64,000 nucleotides of DNA from Osmia lignaria lignaria (Eukaryota; Arthropoda; Insecta; Hymenoptera; Megachilidae): positions 2,358,501-2,422,500 of the forward strand of contig NC_135044.1 in assembly GCF_051020975.1 (NCBI RefSeq), read 5' to 3'. Made by a program: the position numbers and the translations under genes. Numbering within the stretch: the first letter of the stretch is position 1; every line of letters begins with the position of its first letter. The notes beneath the pieces are model-generated. The model was not told the origin of the DNA. It saw only the letters and a program-made list of their open reading frames with translations, and searched no databases. Of this stretch, positions 35,025-47,679 are shown piece after piece.

Positions 35025-35119
35025 TACCCTCGTGACCGCGACCTGAGTCAACTCGAGGTCTCCGATTACGATCGATGTGGTTTAAACGAGAAAATCGTCC
35101 GGAGGATAACAATAGGCAG

Positions 35120-36390
35120 ATACGATAAATAATAAATGTGTGTCTGGTTGGTCACGAAAGGCGAGAACTATGTATATACACCTGTTTATGTTACAATTAC
35201 ATCCAATTGTGTAACTAAGAAACAGGAAAAACGAAAATTACTGTGGTATTATATAACTTAAAACAAGGTCTTCCAGATATTTTATTTATTCTGAAGCTTT
35301 CAATCTCGGTTCTCGTCGAGACAAGTAATTCAAAGATTATTCAGAAAATATTTTATTCAAAAATCGTGGATAGCAAGTTTTATTTGAAGCTGAATAAATT
35401 TACTGGTGTTAAAAATAACATAGCCCACATACGACATATTTAATAAATATTGTGTAATAAATTATTTGAAGAATAATCTTTATAATATTTTATTTAAGTA
35501 ACATTCGAACTTAGTTATTCTTCGAGTTCTATGGAATTAACAGAAAATCAGATTAAATCAGATGTACCACAAGAGGGTGGGTCGAGTCCTTTCAACTCCG
35601 AATTCGGGTGGAGTCCCATTCACGCTTGCCAACTGCTGCGCATGCGGTTTTCGCTAAATTGCTGGTAAACTTTGCAAATACAGCTGCTATAAGTTAATCT
35701 CAACCGATTGACAACATTAATTTAACTGTCAAGTTTTTCAGAAAATTCGTAGCCAAAGTTTAATTGAAATTCTCTGTTCTCTTAAACTTCTTCGATTCTG
35801 TCCTCCTTCTATTCCTCAACGTTGCTTTCTTTTTAGTTATATCAGAATTCAAGAAAGATGTAAAAATAAACATAGTTTAGCTGCTTCGAATACATTGAAA
35901 TATCTAAAATACCGAAAGACGTCTTCGTGAATAAATGCTACGGAACAGCTCGCGGAGTTTTTAAGGGATAAGAAGAGTAAATAAAAACCAGTGACCTGGG
36001 CCAGGTAGAATCCTAAAGCACTGTTAGAAAGAGCGTTTCTGACCATACTTCTCAGCATTAACTTTTTGCAAATCTCTAAAATATTCCGAAACCCATATAT
36101 TCTAAAATTATTTATAAGAAATGCAATGAAAAGCTGTGGAAATTCAAACCTAAATTTTTATTTGCCGTCTCATCAATCCACTTGCAAATTATATTTATTC
36201 AGATTTATTGTTAGATAGAAAAATAATATTGATTTTCCATGGGATTGAGAAAATACGAAGTCTGCGGAGTTGCAGAAGTTGTTGCTGATGGGCATCAGAC
36301 GAAAATCCGCGTCGGTTTCTTGAAGGATCTTTCGGGGGTAAGTGCGATCTAGGCTCAATCCGACGACCTTCGAAGAGGGTGGAACGGCCG
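35120..36390. other. Stretch without a supported gene
   Basis: Mostly AT-rich with a GC-richer patch at 35560-35640. Sequence from about 36300 becomes GC-rich and leads into the candidate first exon at 36470. Confidence 0.4.
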
Positions 36391-36469
36391 AAAGTTGGGT
36401 ATGAGGCTTGCGGGACAGGGACGAAGGAGCGGCGTAGCTTCATGGGGAAATATCTCGGGGAATAAAGGT

Positions 36470-36697
36470 ATGGGAACGTCTGTCTCCATGGTGATCCCAT
36501 CGAGCGGTTTCGAGCATGCTACAGAGCGGGAAAACGCCCTTCGCGCGGTTCGCTCCCTTGTCAGGCGGCGACAGACGGGTCAAGAAACCTCTTTTGCCGT
36601 CTTCCTGATCGACAAACAGATATACGGGTCGCCGGATGAGTACGACCTCCAGGATATCGCGTGGAAGACAAAGACATTTTTCAACTCCGTTAATTTG
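36470..36697 (+). CDS. Probable coding exon of a plus-strand gene
   Basis: From ATG 36470 the frame runs 76 codons to donor AATTTG|GTAAGC in phase 0. The peptide is well balanced. It begins MGTSVSMVIPSSGFEHATER, then an Arg-rich segment (ALRAVRSLVRRRQTG), then FAVFLIDKQIYGSPDEYDL and DIAWKTKTFFNSVNL, which looks like a folded domain rather than chance. In-frame ATGs at 36401 and 36488 are alternative starts; I chose 36470 for its central position but the evidence is weak. The surrounding island is CpG-rich, fitting a first exon. The next exon is uncertain: 38400 has compatible phase. I do not recognise the family. Confidence 0.5.
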
Positions 36698-38413
36698 GTA
36701 AGCAATTTACGAACGGGTGTCCCGAACGAATACGTTCGCGTATAGATTTTGGGGCACGAAGAAAATAGAAGTTACGAGCACGCGACTGTACCATCAGGGC
36801 GAAATTTTACTTCCAAATAAAATATAATATGGTATAGTTGAAGAAAAATCGAAAATCCGAATATTTATACTGAATCGTTATTGGATAATTAAATTAAATT
36901 GATGGTTTCAAAATTATTTGATCAAGATGAATTAAAGTTTATTCAAAGTTTACAAATTAAATGATGCTGATATGAATTGGCTAATCAGGATGCTGCTTCA
37001 CTAAATACAAGACTAGGAGTTCAATTGAAGAAATTTAGGACCCTTGATGACAATTAATTGGGCTTCTTGATTGGGCGTGACTTAGTTGCTTGACAAATGA
37101 AACCGTATGGCCTGCAAATGCATCTGGGTGTTCTATTAATACGCGAAGGTTGATTAATATTTTAATTTAATATGCAACAGTGATAATTTTTTGTAACTTT
37201 GATTTTTATCATATCGTACTTCTCCCCCGGGTAGAAATCAATACCGCCATTCAGAATGAGTCATGGAGGAAGAAAAAACCCTTCTCTCGGAGCAACTCAA
37301 TATTTATGTTAAACTTGTCGCATAATCGCGGGGTGCAGCGCATTCGTTCAGTTATATTGTACCAATAAAAGGGCAACCACTCGCGTTTGAATGCGTTTCG
37401 CACGCGAAATCAGCTGACACGAGGTGTTCACCCTCAAAATAAAGAACGTCATTATAACGGTTGTAAAACTGACCTTAAAACTAAAATACAATCATCGCTT
37501 CTCTGGTACAAAGCATCCAACCCTCGCGATATTTACTCCGAGGCGAAACGAACGACTTTCAAAAGTGCAAGTACCATCTTATTAACGTGAAAGGGTGGTA
37601 TCGCACACGTGGCGAACACCTGTCGTGCCGTTCGCGAAGAAAACGCCGTATAATTAAAGAGCCGACACGAAAACGCGTGCGTGATCCACGTGGATCAAAC
37701 GAAGAAACGCGAGAGGATTGTTCGCCAGTCAAATGGAATTCTAACTAATAATGAGGAAGTTTCTCACACCCTTCTTTTGTTTCCTTGAATTTCATGCCGT
37801 TCAGTTAACTACTACAGAAATGTTTCGAACTGTCTGTATCATCATTGGAGATTTAATTATGTTTTGGCTACATGTTCGTAGCAAGAAGGACATTATTTTT
37901 TTGCTATAATAACGGCTTCGTGTAATAAATATGGTGTTCTTGTTAAAGCAACTTTGTTGTGCTTCCACGAAGTCTTCCCGTCGTCAGTTTCTTCTTGCAA
38001 AAAGGTATTGGATTGACCGAAGGAGGTGATGTTCTCATGGAACAATGCCCGGAGAATGTGATGGGTGTGGTAAACGTTCCCACCTAAACTCGTGCAACTT
38101 TTTGTGCTTTCTTTGCAACATTGAATCAAGCGTTGCAATGCAGGTGCAAAACAGTCATCGTTGTTTCGCTTATTTTTGAACGATCCAAAATGAATATACT
38201 GTAATTACAGTTTATTAAGATACTTAATTTTTCTTACATTAATTCAAATGATATGTATTCAAATGTAAGAAAATGTAGCATTTTGGTCCAATGTATCACA
38301 CGTTTCTGATAACCTTAGCAACCGAGGCGACATTAATAGATAAAAAAAGAGTGTAACCTTCGAAGCAAAAATTCTTGGATTAAAGAAAAACAACTAGTTT
38401 GCAGTATCTGGCC

Positions 38414-38602
38414 ACGTGTGGTTCATTCGAACAGGAGCTGATTTCCCGTATCGTTATTCAGAAAACAACGTTACTCGGAATCCTCGATACGCGGAGAAGC
38501 CGAGAGGATGACGCGACAGGACAGAATTTAAGGACGCCACGAGGTTACGACACTTTCAAGGATCGCTTGTTCGGGTTCCGAAACAAAGGGAGGCGCCTAT
38601 AG
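38414..38602 (+). CDS. Weak candidate next exon, ending in a stop
   Basis: The acceptor TAGTTTGCAG just before 38405 has a poor pyrimidine tract. In phase 0 the frame is YLATCGSFEQELISRIVIQ then about 45 mostly charged residues, with a stop at 38600-38602. The phase fits the exon at 36470-36697. The exon start is taken only approximately here. It is listed because phase and composition agree; it may well be a chance frame. Confidence 0.2.
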   Translation, partial: TCGSFEQELISRIVIQKTTLLGILDTRRSREDDATGQNLRTPRGYDTFKDRLFGFRNKGRRL

Positions 38603-38604
38603 CA

Positions 38605-41600
38605 CCAAGATGGCTCGTAACGAGAAGAGGAGGAGGAATCGCGTTGTATCGGGATGAAAAGAGAGGGACGGTGCCGAAAATTGCTGCTGCGGGCCAACCT
38701 GTCTGCGAAAAATAGAGAAGTAGCTAAGAGAAAGATGGGAAGAGGCGGTCGGTATCCGTGGAGAAGGACAGCCACTGAGAATTCTACCTGTTTCAAGAGT
38801 CGGGGAACTTTGTGCATCTTTCCGTGCCGTGCAGTCTCACGAAAATGCGATTTCATTGAGCCAAGTCATTGACAACGTCAGCGGAGTCTGGTTCATTAGA
38901 GTTAGCTCGTTCAGGGTCGTATTCTTACTTGAATTTTCTGCAATTTTGTGTTCAGACTCGGGTGTAATTCGATCGAGAGAACGTGCACGAGGTTCGACCA
39001 GGTTACGAAGGAGAATCACTTATAGAATTTCTATGAGGAACCCTTTAACCGGGAAATTGAATTATCGCTTGACAGCGTTGATCGATTTTTCTTACGAGCA
39101 TCCTCCCAGCAAATACCTCCCGGAAAATACCATTATTATCTACTTGATGGAAATTATCAGACTTTCACATTATTCCAATAAGAATTATAATATATTTTTA
39201 CCTAAGTAAGGGTTGATATAATTGAAACGGATATATTTAGCCATAATTATTTAATTATGTATCTAAGTGAGCAAATATTAATTTGGTCCACCGTATATCG
39301 ATCGAGCGGCTGAATATAACTAAATTCCCATAGCGAGTTAGTGATCCCGGGAAGCCGGGAACCCGAGTCCCTTTATTTGCAGAAGGATAAGGCCGGATGC
39401 AGTTATCAAAGCGACCGATAAGCAGCGTTCGGGCCTCAACAACACACGACGAGACTTCTCATATTTATAATATTTGATCTCCTCGGGCCACACGGTACCA
39501 CTGTGAGGGGAGTATCAACCATTGAGGGGTCCGTTGCGGTCCTTGAAGGATCCCTGGCTCAGGTAGACAGAACGACCATTCATGGCCTCCTATGAGCAGA
39601 AGGCTTGGCCTCGAACAGGAAATACAGAAGGCTCGGATGCACGCCGCTATTTAGAAGTTTTCAAAGAAGCTCTAACTGCGACCGAAGGTTACCCAACCCC
39701 TTCCATTTCGATCTTGCTCCTTTTTGCCGGGATGCATGCTTTGACTCGGGATCATCCAGAAGGGATCAGGGTTACCCGGTGATTTTATACCCGCGAAATC
39801 TTACGCCAACGAGAACGCCGCTACGATCGGCTCAATCAATCGATCTATTACCGATACCCTTGAAAATCGTGTTACATATCATCTTATAAAAAGGGATCTT
39901 ACTCTAATTTTTTAATGGGGATTGTTAAAATCGTTATTAGAGATTAAGCAGTGTAAGTTTCTTTTTAAAAATTGTCAATTTGCAAGTGACAAGTTAAATT
40001 TTTTTATACTACAGAATACTGAAAATTTATAATATTACAGTTCCTTTTATGTAAAGATCGTGAGATCGTGTGCGGTTTCGAATTAGAATTAAAACATCCA
40101 CGCGCTCTATATTTTGCCACCCATTTAATGTCCCGCATCGTGGGTCTGATTTCTATTAAACGATTTAAGATGTTCTTGATTAATTGGAGCCCCGCTGCGA
40201 TGACGAATCATTTGATGAGCTGTACACGTAGAATGTCAAAGAATTTAGAATACTGTTTTTCATACTCCCTTTTCTTGCAATACGTAACTTTGTATTACCT
40301 TTAATTAATTATTTACGCTATGTAAAGTATGCAAATTACATAAAAAAATTTGAATTGAAATTACCTGAAAACTACCTGTAATCAAGAAGGTGAACTGCAA
40401 TTAAAGAGCACAAAACTAACGAAGAGAGAAAGATAGGGTAAATTGGAGGTTCGAATTAAAATCTGCTATCGCAATCTAAAGATGTAATCTTGCATCGTTA
40501 CAAGAATAATTACTAACGTCTGATATTTGGGTCAAAAGGAAGTGACCAATTTTTTAAATGTCTTTTGTCACGCATAAATATTACTACCGTGTTATACATA
40601 TTTATGTAGCTTCTACCTTTCGTCAATTTCTTCTACACATTTACATTTTCTTTGCAGTGTTAATTCAGTGTTAAAACGTTATACTGATAGTATAAGATAT
40701 TTTTGAACATCCTTAGATGAAGTTGTAGTATACTCACCAAGAACAATATCATTGAACTTTCAAATGAACACTTGTAATAATAGCAATATTTGCATACAGA
40801 GAGATGAGCTCTTTTATTAGCTAACTGTTCAATAATGCAAACTAAAGGTGAGCATGAAAGTAGGATGCATGGGACAGGACTCGAAGGATATTGACCCGAT
40901 CTGTGCCAATGTAGATCGCGTTCCTCTTTCACAGCTAGCTGTTCTAAAAGTAACTTCTATCGACTTGATACCACGTCAAGTATACTATTTTTATAATAAT
41001 TAATTTCAAGCTGAATTTTATTTTATATTTTTTCATATTGCAAAATCTCTTCAACTTTGTTTTAACATTCTCTAAAAGAAATTAATAAATTTTATATAAT
41101 AGCAATAATTTCTACAGGTGCAAAGTAATACCTAATGATACCTGAAACTAATTTCAAAGCTAAATAATCAATGACCATTACCTGTACGGTAGCTAATGAA
41201 GTTCCATAAATGTACATCAGGTAAAATTATCAAGTATAATTTGTTCGAAAAATGAGGGATATCGGTTGGAACGTACACTCGAGTGAATATCGTAATTAAA
41301 AGTAGCATTATATAATCAGCTGATGTATCTTCACGGGTGATATATTCTCAGTCGAAAAGGTGGCTTTCGGAAAGATTTTGAAGGAACGGTTAGTGAAAGA
41401 ATTCTAACGAGAGATACAATAATTTCTTGCACTGTCAGTATCCGTTCGATTATCTACCGAAAGCGCAATGAACACCGTTTCATGTCTTTCTTTATAAAGT
41501 TTACAATGTTCTCAATAATGTTACTTGCTGATATTGTTGCTTTCATAATTTCGTAAAACGTGGACATATAATTACAAGCAATATCATTAAACGTTAAACC

Positions 41601-42300
41601 TTCAATTCAAGGTAGCCAAGAGGGCATCACGATCTCGTGTCCGGATATAGTTGGCCGGGACTGATCAGAAAGCTTGACAATTTGCATAATTAGGAATAAT
41701 CACGCGAGATGAACCGTCAAGATTATCAGTTTGCTACGTGTCTTCATTAACATATTTGCTGCGCTTCGAAAGCTTCATATTTTTCATGCTTTTCTTCCGA
41801 TAATTACAGCCGTCCCGAAAATTCTAATTGAATTATACTGGAGACACGTAACGTAGCGGTAATAATTCGTTATTAATAACCCTTTATCTAAGATATGTCA
41901 CAATACCACCCTATTTCAATTCAATTCTGGAACCTTAGAGGGTAGAATTGTTAGAAATTGTTTCTATTTCCGAATAAGATAATACCGGATTGTATTCAGA
42001 TATTATTGTACTATTGAATTTTGTCTACCCTCCCCTAACATACGTAACGATTTATTCTGTTTCAACGTTCATTGCACCCAGTGTGCACAATTCAAGTGTA
42101 TCGACCGTATTCTTAAATTAGCCAGTGACGTTTGTAACTGTGTCAACTTGCTCTGCTACCCTCTATATTTCTTATCAAAACCAAAATTTATGAACATAGA
42201 ACATAATAAAAAATTGCACGTCCTGCCTGACGATTTAGAAAATCTATACAAGACGCATTACGTATCCCAGCTTGCAGTTGCTTCGACAAATCTGTGCAAC
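38605..42300. other. Stretch without a firm gene
   Basis: Open frames at 38829-39209 and 39582-39889 lack consistent splice sites. The segment 39383-39562 has a good acceptor (TTATTTGCAG) and donor (CTCAG|GTAGAC) but no frame open through it. It is GC-rich with repeated CCGGG and GGGG motifs and could be a non-coding exon. The remainder is AT-rich. Confidence 0.3.
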
Positions 42301-42915
42301 CCATGATAAATTGAGTTTGTATTGTACGAACCCCGAAAGCAGCGGTGTCTAAACCACCCTGCTACCACGGTATTCCAAGCAAACGAAATGGAGCGAAACT
42401 AACCGGGGACCACTGATCAATGAGTACACATTCGTCATTGGGCGAGCAAGATAATCTGTCGTTACATTTTTCATCAGATTTCAAGGGAAATCCGGGTATC
42501 GATGACGTGATCCGTGTCCTCGGCATCTGTATTGTCAAGTAGGCAGAACATTATCGTTTAACCTAATCGTCGATTAACGTTCGTTAGAATAGCACCGACA
42601 TTGGTGGACGAAGAAATTCAAGATTCGATCGAAGGTCCCTCGGGTTCGTAAAGGAGCACGAACCGGCGGGCCAGGTGCAGCTAGCCTGGACCCACGAAGG
42701 GAAAATAAAGAACCAGTTTTTTTTTTAGGGTCTCCTTTCTTTCAATTCGTCGCGACGAAGGGCACGGTGTTCGCGCGTCTACCCTAAGCCATACGTCGTT
42801 CTCCTCGCGCCCGAACAGTGGGAAAGTTACACGGTGCACGGCGTTTTCGAATTTGCCGGGGTTGGGGTCTCGCTTCTTCTTTTTCCTTCGTTCCTCGAGC
42901 GCACGAACAACTTAC

Positions 42916-43030
42916 CTCGTACCTCGAAGCCACTGTGTGCAACGCGCCGGCATTCGTTGCACGGTTCCGAATCGCCGCTTCCCGGATGGTTCTTCGATCG
43001 CTTATGCCGACGAACTTCGCTTTGTACTTC
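42916..43030 (-). CDS. Candidate minus-strand coding exon
   Basis: The donor TACGAG|GTAAGT is strong (exon end 42916). The upstream boundary is either acceptor CATCAACAG (start 43030) or an in-frame ATG at 43044. The frame reads KYKAKFVGISDRRTIREA then AIRNRATNAGALHTVASRYE: basic, helix-prone, without low-complexity bias, and ends in phase 0. With the 43030 acceptor it takes incoming phase 2, which matches the 47675-47635 exon, and its outgoing phase matches 31018. Plus-strand frames over the same GC-rich island have no splice sites. A CpG island extends to 42310. The family is not recognised. Confidence 0.35.
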
Positions 43031-44429
43031 CTGTTGATGCTCATCAGAAGATGAGGAAACGGGACGCCCTTAGCGCGTGGATTTTCTTGATACGCTCGTT
43101 AATGAAACATTGAAACGTCTTCATTTCATTCGTCATATACTGACACTCCCTTTACCAGGCTTATGGTAAATTAATACTGTTCGTTCTACTAGCAGTCAAT
43201 TGGAAATTTATCCATCATAGATTACTTTAAGTTAAAGTTTAGAAGAAACAATTCTTGATAAAAATGCAAATTAATTTTTCATCAGAAAATACCCCTTTTT
43301 ATTTTAAGTCGATATACATAGTCTCTAATTAATTAGCGAAAAAGAGCTCTTAAACTCAGGTGGTAAACTTGGCTCGTTTCGTCCGAGAGTGTCCTGAAGT
43401 GATTCAACTCGAAATCCAAAGACCAGATCGATTAAAGAGGGTAGCGAGTTAAATGGTATTAAACTCGAAAGCTGTTCCACCACCTTCAAAGGGTTTTCAA
43501 AGTGCCAAAGTCGACGAGTTTCAAGTGTTTCACGCCGTTCTCCCTTATTCCCTCTTCACTTCTCAGGAAAGTAATGCTCTTAACGATATTTTTATTGCGG
43601 CAGGGCCTCGAGAGAGGTACGAACATTAGTACAAAAGTAGACAAAAGGACCTAACCCTACCTAGTTAATTCATACATGTACACCCTTTTCGAAACACGAG
43701 TCATCCAAGTTTCATACACGACATTTGCATTTCACCTAAATGTATGCAAATTTTCAATTCTAATATCAATATTTGCAAACCTTTACGCTTAATTAAGGCT
43801 ACTATGGAAATATCCATATGTAATTTACCATTGAATTTCAAATTTTATTTATTCCAAAATATATTAAATCAACGAAAAAAAAATCATAAATATTTCTAAT
43901 CCTTTTTCTTAAAGTAGAGCTTTCGATTTTCAAAAGTTTTCCAATGCAAAGGTTTAAATTAAAAAGTATGAAAAGTATATGAAAAATTACTTTCTACCAC
44001 GAATGACCCACGAGTATGCGGTGAGGGGTTTAAGGTTCAATAACCCCGACGTCCTTTTTGCCACTCGATTAACGACTCGTCGGTGCGAGTCGTCTGAAAC
44101 TTCCGGAAGATGCGGTTGTCTCTCGCTTAATCCACGCGACGTACGATTCTTCTTTTTCCTTCTGTCTCTTCAATTTCGCGTCTCCTCTCCTTCTCTATTT
44201 TCGGCAAGATGATGCGTCGCGTCGCGGGGCTGCATACGAAACACGAAAGAGGCCAGACGCATTCGCGACGTGGTCGTGCATCGTTGAATAAACCGATACG
44301 CCACTCGTGTACGCTACGTGCAACGTATTTTTGCAGGACACGCGGACCAGCGGGTTCGTTCTTTCGACGGACTTTCCCTTTCTGCCTTGTTGTCTTTGTT
44401 ACTCTCCTCTCAACCTCTCCGCATCTCAC

Positions 44430-44466
44430 CTTTTTTGGTTGCTCCTCCCAAGAACGCTGCCTCCAT
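44430..44466 (-). CDS. Alternative short first coding exon
   Basis: On the minus strand AAGATGG gives a good start context at 44466. The frame MEAAFLGGATKK then reaches donor AAAG|GTGAGA (exon end 44430, phase 1). It lies in a CpG and polypyrimidine-rich region that looks like a promoter. The phase does not fit the 43030 exon, so if real it belongs to another transcript. Short exons of this kind can arise by chance. Confidence 0.2.
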
Positions 44467-45089
44467 CTTTTTTTTATTATTCTTGATCCTTTATTCTTGA
44501 TTCTTTATTCCCCGGTATACTCTAGGCAAGCAGACGTTTGCTTGCACACCGACAACAGCACACGCGCTCGTATTAAAGTTCAATATGCATTTCAAACTGG
44601 TTTTTACATCGGCTATGTAAAAGTATAATACTGCAAATACTCATCTTTTCGAAAACGAAACTTTCGAATAGATACGCGCAACGACGATGCGCGACAACAT
44701 TTTTATTGCTTCCTGAACGGTTGAATGGAATTCAGTGAAATTTAACCTCAAGCAGTTAAGGGATACGAAATTACTTGGGATATTACTTTTGAATTCTGTT
44801 TCTCTACTATTTCTGCCACTGATACCCCATAATTTCCCATTTCTTCAGGCCCATCTCCAAAGTCTCAAAGTCAGGAAATTATCGTGGGGCTATTGCACGT
44901 TTCAGCAAAAGGCCTTGAAGTGCAAGGGGTTAATACCATTTCATCGGCAGGCGATGTGGAAACATTTGAAAAAAGTAGGTACACGAGATCCCTAACGAAT
45001 CATCTGCCTGTGCCCGTACGCAGAATGCAGTTCCGGGCTGAAACGCGGTTGGGAAAACAAACGGGGGGGTGCAAGAAGGGATGCCGAAT

Positions 45090-45615
45090 AACAGAGTGGA
45101 GGATCGGCGGAGAAAAAGTAGAAAGAAGAGGAAGAAAGAAGCAGGGGTTGGCGAGAAGAAGGAAGAAGGAGGGAGTAGAAAGGGAGAGGCAGTTGTTCGG
45201 GGGCACACAGGTGTCGGTCTAGACTCTTTATATTCCCTGTTGCGTTAACAATAAGTAAGAAAGAGATGCGAAGGAATAGCGAAAAAGGGGCGGGAAGGGA
45301 GAGGCGAGGATGGATAACAAGAATGGAGAAACGAAAAAAGAAGGAAGAAAGGAGTAAGAGGAGAAGGAGGAGGAGGGAAAAGAGTGGTGCAATAGAGGGC
45401 AATGGGAAAAATGAGAAACTACGTTTGGCAGAATAAAACCAGTTCAAAATGTATTATGCAGTTCGGAGATTGTGCGCTCGCGCGAGCTCTTCTACCCCGA
45501 TACGTTCGCAGGGAAGCATCAGGAATAAAGAATAAAGGATAAGGAATGAAAGGGAGAGGTAGTCCTCGAATGAGATAAAGAAAGGTTAGAGAAGGTGAGA
45601 GAAAGACGAGGGACG
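45090..45615 (+). repeat. Polypurine (GA-rich) tract
   Basis: The plus strand is almost pure A and G over 45095-45192, 45254-45387 and 45536-45612, with GAGAG and GGAGGAGG runs. Reading frames of 92-151 codons on the minus strand here are Ser, Leu and Phe low-complexity artefacts. Such tracts bind GAGA-type factors and can form triplex DNA. It sits beside a CpG island at 44.0-44.6 kb, so it may be promoter-associated. Confidence 0.6.
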
Positions 45616-45619
45616 AGAC

Positions 45620-47630
45620 TATCCTGTGTCCTGAAATCCTGTCGAATATACAGGGCGTTTCCGATCTGGTGGCTGCAACAGGAAAAACAGTAAATGTATT
45701 TTTTTTATATCAGAACTCATTTTCGACTAAATTGATGTTGAAAGTTTGCCGAGTAAAACACTTACACGTTGATTGAGTAATAAAAGAAAAATCTTATGAC
45801 ATGTAATTCCGTGCGTAACGATTCATCAGCATTGAAATTTCACGCTCGTATTATTCGACGCGCGTGCACACAAATTGACGATTCGTCGGCGAAACGAGCG
45901 ACACTTCGGCAATGCGGGATAATGTTCGATCGATGCATAAGAATTTTTTCTCCAAATCATCTTGCCAAACCAGAATCGAGTGATTCATGGTGAAAGAGTA
46001 ATCATTCAAGATGTTTTTCTCTCACGCGGTTCCGTCTCGAGGCCAACCGGAGAAAAAAGATGGAATAAGTCAGCGACTCCGAAATGGCATAATTTAAATT
46101 GATTCCATTACCAGAGAAAAAGAATGTGCAATTTTTCGTCCATCTTCGTCGTACGGAACGTAATTCATCTTGAGCGCAATAGAAACGATCGTAAGAGATC
46201 GATTTTGAAATCGATGCTTATTACAAATGAAATTACACGTGTTAGAAAATATCGGCATGAATGAATTGAATTTTTGATTTTAAGGAGATCAGGGATTGAT
46301 TGGTTGAAATAAATAAATAATTTATTGCCGGGCAACGCGTGAGAGGTTCGAATTAATATTCAATAAGTACGTCGCCGATTCCTCGAAACCTGCCATTTCC
46401 GGTCACTGTATAGCGCGTTGGGTTCCGGTGCGAAAGGTAAATGCTGTACATTAACTTCTCGTCGAGTTCCAGCTCGTGTACCTTCACCCTTTCCAAACAC
46501 CGTATCCCTACTTTAGTTTCACTCGCGCGCATCATGACCTTTAACGAAGCACGACAGGATGCGTCCAAGATCAAGATTGTTACGGACTTAATTAGGTAAT
46601 TAATAAAGACTCTTAATTAATGTCTAGCCGAAGCCTTTTTAACTTTTCCCCCTTATTTTGGAGGAAAGGGACCTGTCTTTCGATCGTATCGTAGTTATTT
46701 CACTTTCGTTAATGAGTAGTATTCATTTTTCATCCCTTAATTCTTGTATTTCATAATTATTTCTTCGGCTTACACTTGTTGGATTTGTTAATTCATTATA
46801 TTAAATTAAAATTATGCTCTTGTATAATTTCGTATACCATTCTATTAATAAAGGATGAAATCAAATAATTTATTACAAAAATGTTGGGAATGTAGAACAG
46901 TTTCGAAATTGAGTTTCTTAATTTAGTTTTTATGAAAGTTGGTGATTCTTTTTTGACAAAAAGTATTTTTCTATTCAGTAGTAAATGTGGATAGCGTCAT
47001 TGCCATCCCTTTGACACATAGAGGAACTGACATTATTAATTTGCTTCCGACCTAATTACAGTATCCTGCAATTTTTACACTTTTCGCCGCTTGCCTCTCA
47101 TTTATTGCGATTAAATGTGCAATTTAATGCATTAAATTCTTCAGTACACTGCATCCTCCGATCGTGATAATTTTGATATACCAACGTTCAATTTCCTTTC
47201 TGTTTACAACTACGTACTAAGAAATTTCAACGTACACATTTCTATAACATAACTCATTTCTAATTACTTAGAGATTTACTTGCAGTTCAATTAGCTAACT
47301 TTCACCACCATTTAATTTCGATATCCTTTACTATTTTATAACTGTAGATTGACCCAATTGTATGGTACACCCTGTATTTCTTTACCTTTGTACTTCACGC
47401 CCATCCAGGAATTTCCGGTCGAGAATCTAACTAGTTTTCAAAGTTTACTTAAAATTTATGCTTCAATTATCTGTTAGAGGTATGCGCCAGCTGCGAGTGA
47501 AAATAAATAGTACTAACAATGAGTAAAAGTCCAGTTGTTTTCGCTAGTACAAATAGAATACGGGAATCTCACGTACAAAAGGGCTACTTTCTACCTGCCT
47601 GAGATTTTGGTACCACATAAGCTTGCAGGC
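45620..47630. other. Stretch without a supported gene
   Basis: A minus-strand open frame at 46353-46574 includes VHELELDEKLMYSIYLSHRN and looks protein-like, but no matching acceptor was found upstream. Otherwise AT-rich. Confidence 0.35.
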
Positions 47631-47634
47631 TTAC

Positions 47635-47675
47635 CTGCTTGGAAAGAAGAACACCGCTGAAGGGTGATTGCCCAT
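47635..47675 (-). CDS. Speculative first coding exon
   Basis: On the minus strand CACCATGGGC is an ideal start context. The frame reads MGNHPSAVFFFPS and reaches donor AAGCAG|GTAAGC (exon end 47635) in phase 2. That phase fits the 43030 exon (AG|G, Arg), whose outgoing phase fits the 31018 exon. Three exons with consistent phases are suggestive, but each is short and the phase agreement alone would occur about one time in nine by chance. Confidence 0.25.
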
Positions 47676-47679
47676 GGTG

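Noticed and set aside
44884..45447. Several 90-150 codon frames on both strands
   Set aside because: Low-complexity translations of the polypurine tract.
46353..46574. Minus-strand frame with VHELELDEKLMYSIYL
   Set aside because: Protein-like, but no acceptor or donor allows it to join another exon.
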